Shown here: positions 57,681 to 64,000 of the stretch, piece by piece
Layout: every line of letters starts with the position of its first letter
How positions within the stretch are numbered: position 1 is the stretch's first letter
Assembly (NCBI GenBank): GCA_965153455.1
Contig: OZ234494.1
Coordinates: forward strand, 12,276,001-12,340,000
Direction: 5' to 3'
Length of the DNA: 64,000 nt
Source: Sphagnum compactum
Lineage: Eukaryota > Bryophyta > Sphagnopsida > Sphagnales
Notes under the pieces: model-generated
What the model saw: the letters and a program-made list of their open reading frames with translations, nothing else
The model's database searches: none
Told to the model about the DNA's origin: nothing
Made by a program: the position numbers and the translations under genes

Positions 57681-58006
57681 TATAAGTATTTAGTTTAAAT
57701 CCCCATGCAAAGTCTGTATCGAAGCATTTGGATAAAATTCAGCAAAAAAAACACTTCCAGCTTCAGGATTCTAACACCGTTCATCTTGCAGCATCTGATA
57801 ATCAAGCAGAAGTGCAAAGTGTAGAGGAGACGACTACTTCCTGATTTTGCTTACATGGGTGCAGGGTCTTTCACCCGCCATTTAAACAGTTAAGAAAATT
57901 ATCAACTCCAAACATAAATTGAGATCGAGGGAAATGTCTTCTTATAAAAAAGTGAAATGGATTTGTGTACAAAGAGTATGCATTTATAGATCGTATCACT
58001 GGAAGG

Positions 58007-58036
58007 AGAAGAAGAAGAAGAAGAAGAAGAAGAAGA
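58007..58036. repeat. (GAA)n microsatellite
   Basis: About ten GAA triplets are followed by an A-rich run, in the spacer to the right of SEC16. Confidence 0.93.
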
Positions 58037-61000
58037 AAAAAAAGAAGCTTGTAAAGAAGAAGAAAGAAAGCTAAACAATCTGTCCAGTGACTCAAGACAA
58101 TCATCACAAAATAGCGACACCCAAAATTCTATGCCCCAAAATCAGATGTTTATGATTTCATTGCCAAAATTAGTTTTGCCAAATTTCTGGATCTATGTAT
58201 GCTCCAGCCATATAAGCCATAGAAGTTCAAAAAGTGGAGAGCTGGTCCTTCACAAGGCTTTCCTTCATATGTATGAAGGCCATCTTTATAGTTGGAAGCT
58301 TTTGATTTCCATTTTTTCCTGTTTTTAAAATTTTTTTTTTTAATAAATTCATTTTCTAGAATCAAAATAATTATTAATATCATTAATTTGAAGAATTTTA
58401 TGTTTTATAATTTGAAATAATTTCAAAGAACTAGTAGGTTGATGAATCATTACTTTCCCCTCTTGCCCCCCACCCCCCCTTTCCCTAAGTTTCTTTGTGT
58501 TGCATCAAATTAAACCACATGCTCCACCGTTACAAAAATCGAATTTGGTGTAAGGAAATTGATGAAACAAAAAATCATGAAGCTAAAATTTTCAATGGTT
58601 TTTCCCATTCAACTTTTTGTAAGAATTGTATTTAATCTATAATTTCAATTTCAACTCAAAATCATATCAAAAGGTTGGAAACTAAAAAATAAATTGAGAC
58701 AACACATTCATATGATTTTATGGATTTTACATGAATATATAATTACATATATCGTTCATGTTAAACTTAAAAACAAACTGGCGAATTGATTTAATTTGAC
58801 ATATGTATGGCTGACTTTTTTTTCTTCTTTTGTGACATAAAGTACTTTCATCTATTTATTAATCATTGTCTCTACTTATGGGGTTTTGATGGATGCTACA
58901 TCTTGTTTTATACAAAAACTTATAAATTGAAGTGTATTGAAGAATCTACAAAAATACTTAACAAATTGAGGATTTTTTATTCTCATACAAAAAAAAAGGT
59001 TCCTTTTACTATTGGCAACACTATGACTTTATGTTGTTAGAAGATTCTTGTGGTAACTATGACATTTTGGGGTTCATTAATATTAAGCATATGAAGGTTA
59101 CCAAGTTGTATGAGAATTATATGGAGGTCATTTGACATCTTATCAATGATTCCAATAACTAATGTACACCATTTTTGTTAATGCACATTTGAAGTCTTCA
59201 AAGATATCGTGAAAGGCTCACTCATAATTGACTCATCGTTTAAGAATTAGAATCGAAGACAAGAAAAGACAAGAAGACACAAGGAAAAGGCAAAACAAGA
59301 GAACAATGCATGAATCTGATTGGGTGTGATGGAATGTTGTCAATGAAAACATAATCATATTGTGTTTTACATAATAAAATAACCATAGAAAAAACTTCAA
59401 AAAGTTTATGGTAATTCAAACCAACATTGGTGAGGTTTAAGTGTAACAATTTGCATGATAAATTTATTTTTTATTACTTGGTGGTAATTACATATGCATC
59501 TATGAACAACAACATCAATTACACCATGGCATTTCTTTTCATGCACTTTGCAAAGATTGTATCAACAATCCTTTGTGGGACCTAAGACATCGTTAACTAT
59601 TGGTATTAGGGTGAAAGTCCATTACGGTGACCCCCCCTTTGGGGCACTTTTGGATCTAGTATTATAATATATAAATATAATTGTTTCAAAAACATGATAC
59701 ATTTAATTTTGGGTATCAATTTTGATTTTTGGGCTTTATAAGTATTATGTTTACAAAATTAATGTTATGTAATATTATTTAAATAATAATAATAATAAAT
59801 TTCATTATCTATAGTGAAAGATCCATGAATATATTTACAATATACATCAATTGATATAATAGGGCCATTATCTCATTTTGATCACACTAGTTTTAAGGCT
59901 TCATTAGTCATTAAAATAATTCATTTTAATGAAAATATAAAAATGGCCCATCTAGCTATGCTTGTCATCTTCCACTTGAATGTAATTACTTGTCAAAATT
60001 TCAATTTACCACACGTTTACTGCATCTTTGTTGAAAAAACTCATTTTTTGAATAAAAAATTTCAAATTAGTCACATGGTATACCAACATGCTTCTAATTA
60101 TGTGAAATGACATGGTTCAATATACCTTCAACTTTCATAACAATACAAAATCATTTAAATATTTTTTAGAGTACATTTGTGTTTTTGAGTACACAAGTAC
60201 ACTTCATTTGTTTTCACAAATATATTCCAATCTTTCATTTTATAAAATGAAATGAAATAGTTTCTTTTATAATATCTTGTCTAGGATATATTCTAACATA
60301 ATATGCAAAGATATTAAGAAATTATTTCAAAAGTTTGATGTGGGATACATTCAAACATGCACACCCTTGGAAAGTAGTACAATTTGACACCCCAAACATC
60401 ACCATAGTGTGCTTTCACCCATCATTATCATTATGTATGGTCATATGGAGGATCCAATTGAGTGATCGGTGGCCATCAAATAGGTTTGACCAATGGTTAA
60501 TATCCATTGCATTTGGAAGAATGTTTGCCCCATCATTATGAATTTTATAAACTATTGTGAGACCTCATGGTGTTTTATGTGATGATAATATGCATTTGAA
60601 ATTTAGCAATTGACCATAAGAGGTTTAGGCTAAAGGCTAGTTGAAACTCTCGTGAAAACAATTACATCCTAGTTGTAATACAAGCTTGTTTAAGGTAATT
60701 AATTTTCACTTTACAAATGTGTTTAATTTGTTGGCATATGATTCAATCTAGATCAACTATTTAAACATTTGGTGGAAGAAAGCCTATGCAATATGTAATG
60801 ATCAACCCATGTGGTAGGAAAGAACCTTGAATTCTATTTGATGAACATGGCATATGTATCCCTCTACTTTTGCTTGTGTTGCGATGGCGTTGATGAAAAT
60901 GGACCTCACAAAGCCACATGCAAGCCTAGTTAAAAAGTAAAGTTCAATTGATGTTGTTCAAAGCAAATGGATAGATGGAAAATACATCCTAAAAGAATAT

Positions 61001-61974
61001 ATTTTCAAAACTTTTATCACATTTATCAATTAATTCTACAAGGAATTTGTATCACTATTGAATAGAAAGTTGACAAGATAGTTAGAAAGGAAGTCAGCAT
61101 AGAAAACATGCAAAGATATTGCTTTGGTAGGAAGAGAATTATCATTGCGGTTACAAGTTAAAACAATGTTGTGACCAAAGTTATGTTTTCAAAGCTTTTG
61201 ATGATTATAATGATTGATCATTTAGGTCCATCTTCATGTAGATGTAACATGTGACAGTGTCGCACATGAATATGGTGGCTATTGCGACTAACATGGCAAC
61301 AATGGTTCATGGCTTGGTAATCAAGAATGTATATTTTGCCTATTTAGCTTTCACCTTGATGTTTTTGACATTGTTATGCAAAGGCATTTTTTTAAAAGTT
61401 GTGATTTTCCATGTTCTTTACTTCTTAGTTGTCCACATTTCCTATTCCAAAGAGGGTCCAATCATATTCCATGTCTGTTTCAAATATATATTTTTAATGA
61501 ATGAAATTCATATGTTAATTTTTTTCCCATTCTACATTATTTGCAAGAGGTGAATTCATATGGCATTCATGATTGACCATGTTGACTATCTCATATGGTT
61601 GTTGTCATGTAACATACATTATTGTAAATGTTGTCTTTTATGTTGTTCCTTTTATTGAGTTTTATGAATACAAAAAAAACACATGTACAATATGAACACA
61701 TAGTAAAAAAGGATTAGTCATTTTAGATAGCATTTATTAGCACTTTACTCACATTGAACATGATTAAGTTGCTAATTTTGTGAACAACTATCATGTTCAT
61801 TTTGACTAAAAAATATCATGTGCTAGTGACACGACTAGTTTATTGTGAGTAAAAACTAGCTTAGGTGCTAAATGGTGTTGATTTATAGAAAAGATAAATA
61901 AAATAATTATGATTTAAAATTATTTATTAATTAAAATGGCTGGGGATGTAAAATGTAAGCCTAGGGATGTAAGC

Positions 61975-62389
61975 CAAGCCCCTTAGGCATGTAGGCCATT
62001 TGTAAGCTTTAAAGCATGAACAAGTAGTCATTAGATTAAATTGAACCCCTCACTTTCATGGTGACAAGGCAAAGCATTAACTATCCACCCACCACTTCAC
62101 ATGATGATGGATAATGTCATAAGAAAATAATATAAACACATACTCATTTTGAGTTTCACATTTTATAATTTCAAATCATAAATATATGTCAACATATAAT
62201 TCTAGACATGAATCAAGGTTGATACTAAATAGGTAGATGGTGAATATTTTGCTACACATACCTATTTAGTTACCAACCTATTATCTACCTACCTAACTAT
62301 TTACCTAACCTATTACCTATTTACTTACCAAACTACATACCTACCTATCCACATGCTATGCAGCTTAGACCACATGCCTAAGGGGCTTG
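61975..62389. repeat. Inverted-repeat-bounded segment of 415 bp
   Basis: CAAGCCCCTTAGGCATGT at 61975-61992 is the exact reverse complement of 62372-62389. Similarity continues imperfectly for some bases outward (TGTAAG versus TGTAGGTTG). Between them lies AT-rich DNA with a CTACCTACC patch. It may be a fold-back transposon or MITE whose outer ends are decayed; no target duplication was identified. Confidence 0.6.
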
Positions 62390-64000
62390 CAACCTACACT
62401 TGACACATATGTAAATATGTAACATTATCAATGATTAAAATTTAGAACATATAGTATGTAACAATCCATGTCACCCATGGAGTCACTAAAATTAGTCATG
62501 CCATAATAAGCATTGATGTCATGTAGGCATCACAAGATCCATGTGTAATTGACTTTTTTGATTTGACTAAAAAAATTAGTTGATGTAGTAAAATAAGACA
62601 TGCCTACTTTTGGAAGGGGCAAAACGGACAAAGAATATTTTTTTAATAATTTCGAATAAGTAAATTTAGTCACATCAATCATTGTAGTCATAGTGCCAAA
62701 GGCATAATAGACATGGTTTTGTAGTATTTATAAGATTTATTTTACTATTAAGATAATTTATCAAATTTTTTATTCAAATGATATGAGGAATTAGGTTTAA
62801 ATGCATCCCCAAAGGCTTACAAGGTATCAAAGTTTTCTTTTTGATATATAGCTCTATGAAGACTTGAAAGCCTTGGGGGTGAAAACACACTATGGTGGAC
62901 CAAAATTAGTGGATGTGGTGTCCATAAAGTCCTATTCATATTGTAAAATTGGAGTTATTATTTCAAAATGGTAGCCATTTTTCTTAAAACTAAAAATTTG
63001 TGAATTTCAAGAAAAGCCTCCCCCAAGAATCCTACATACTACTTATGTTTTGAAATGTACCTCAAAATTCATCAATATTTGAATTTCAAGGATTAAATTC
63101 AACAACTAACTCATACATTTCCATTATTTTAAACAATATTTACTTTCCCATGAATTAGTCGATTCTAGATCTACATTCATGATACCATTCCACCCAAAAA
63201 ATGACATTTATTGGTATATGTCATGATGCATTTTTGAATCCATAATACAAATCATGGATTGCGTCAATGTTGTTGCCCTAACTTAGGAAGTCCACTTTGA
63301 ATTCATAGTATCATTATTTGTCACTCTATTTTTTACAATATTTTCAACTTGTACCCTATTACTAAAAAATGAGTCCTTTCCAATATTTGATCATACTTTC
63401 AAAGTTGTATAGGCCTAGAACTTAACATTCTTATGTGAAAATTGTAGTGTGACACAAAAAAAAATGGGACTATCTAGTGTGCTTTCACCTTTGGGTGTGC
63501 TACTTATTATCTCAGATTAAAATAAAATGGGCATGCAAAAGTTTTGTGATGGGACAAGGACAAGCTCCTAAAGTTGAATTCACAAATGTGTGCAAATGCA
63601 CAAATTAAAATTTTAAAAAAATTAATGGATTTGGAACCAAATTGGTGCTTAGACAAATCATAGATCCATAAGGTTACCATGGTTTAGATTTGGGAAAAGC
63701 CACCACTTTCTTCCTTTATAATATATTTTGTAGCTTCTTGTTATTATCGCTACACATTTGGGAATGTCCAACCAACCTTGTTCACAAGTCTATCATCAAC
63801 CACATCCCTTGGGACTTAGGGTCAATGCTTTCTTTCCTTAAAAACCTTGGTATTGGGTTAACCAAATGACTATAGCAAAGGAGCTTTTTCCTTCTAATGT
63901 TTACAAGATTTTAGAATTTTTTTCACATATCATGTCCACATTTGAGTTCAAAAAACTTTCTTACTTTGGCTAGTTCATGTAACCTAGTGCTAATGCAATT

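Larger units (their letters stand above)
57681..64000. other. AT-rich gene-free right end
   Basis: No convincing gene. A (GAA)n tract lies at about 58007-58036. A few AT-driven frames (58807-59040 +, 60335-60541 +, 61251-61553 +) match nothing I know. TACC-type short repeats are at 62270-62350, and an inverted-repeat pair spans 61975-62389. The composition resembles the 24-38 kb desert. Confidence 0.55.

Noticed and set aside
61251-61553. 100-codon hydrophobic + strand frame
   Set aside because: Phe/Ile/Leu-rich because of AT-rich DNA; no domain, no splice signals and no support beyond the open frame.

Overview
The window looks like nuclear DNA of a land plant. All genes are split by GT-AG introns (two are GC-AG), the exon-level protein matches are to plant families, TTTAGGG (plant-type telomere) motifs recur, and long AT-rich gene-free tracts carry decayed plant-type transposons. 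The loose, repeat-filled intergenic DNA and a decayed Helitron-type element whose helicase is followed by an endonuclease-like segment make a non-seed plant (fern, lycophyte or bryophyte) my guess. The species cannot be fixed from the sequence alone.

Five genes can be supported. (1) Bases 54-1202, + strand: the last exon of a gene entering from the left, a serine/acid-rich C-terminus resembling plant leucine-rich-repeat proteins annotated as STK11/LKB1-interacting-protein-like. (2) Bases 4730 to about 8864, - strand: a tetratricopeptide-repeat protein of the kinesin-light-chain-like type, with six exons resolved and a tentative first exon. (3) Bases 18281-24001, - strand: a 17-exon, 578-residue protein with a helical N-terminal half and a WD40 C-terminal half. 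Every exon phase closes, and one exon is only 26 nt. (4) Bases 38654-43489, + strand: a plant DUF7798-type (distantly FAM114-like) protein in eight exons, with one GC-AG intron. (5) Bases 48098-55280, + strand: SEC16, the COPII-coat scaffold of ER exit sites, in 13 exons of about 1548 residues, with a second GC-AG intron.

Between the genes: 1.2-4.7 kb holds short tandem duplications and a perfect hairpin. Bases 9.47-10.08 kb are a ~60-bp minisatellite built from telomere-like motifs. Bases 10-16 kb are AT-rich DNA with 32-bp, C-rich and GTAGG-type tandem repeats. Bases 16.0-17.7 kb are a decayed Helitron-family Pif1-like helicase followed by an endonuclease/exonuclease/phosphatase-like remnant. 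Bases 24.3-38.1 kb are a 14-kb gene desert containing an intact-looking 154-bp CACTA-type MITE with a 3-bp target duplication. Bases 38.2-38.5 kb are a four-copy repeat just upstream of gene 4. Bases 44.5-45.0 kb are an 81-bp tandem array. Bases 45.4-47.5 kb are microsatellites. Beyond 55.3 kb there is one orphan exon candidate, a ~67-bp tandem array and AT-rich DNA with a 415-bp inverted-repeat structure.

The genes are ordinary housekeeping or trafficking genes and do not form a cluster that works together. SEC16 and the DUF7798/FAM114-like gene are adjacent and could both concern the early secretory pathway, but that is speculation. I did not find a convincing new multi-gene system. The most unusual items are the helicase-endonuclease transposon remnant, the telomere-like minisatellite beside a gene start, the microexon and the two GC-AG introns.
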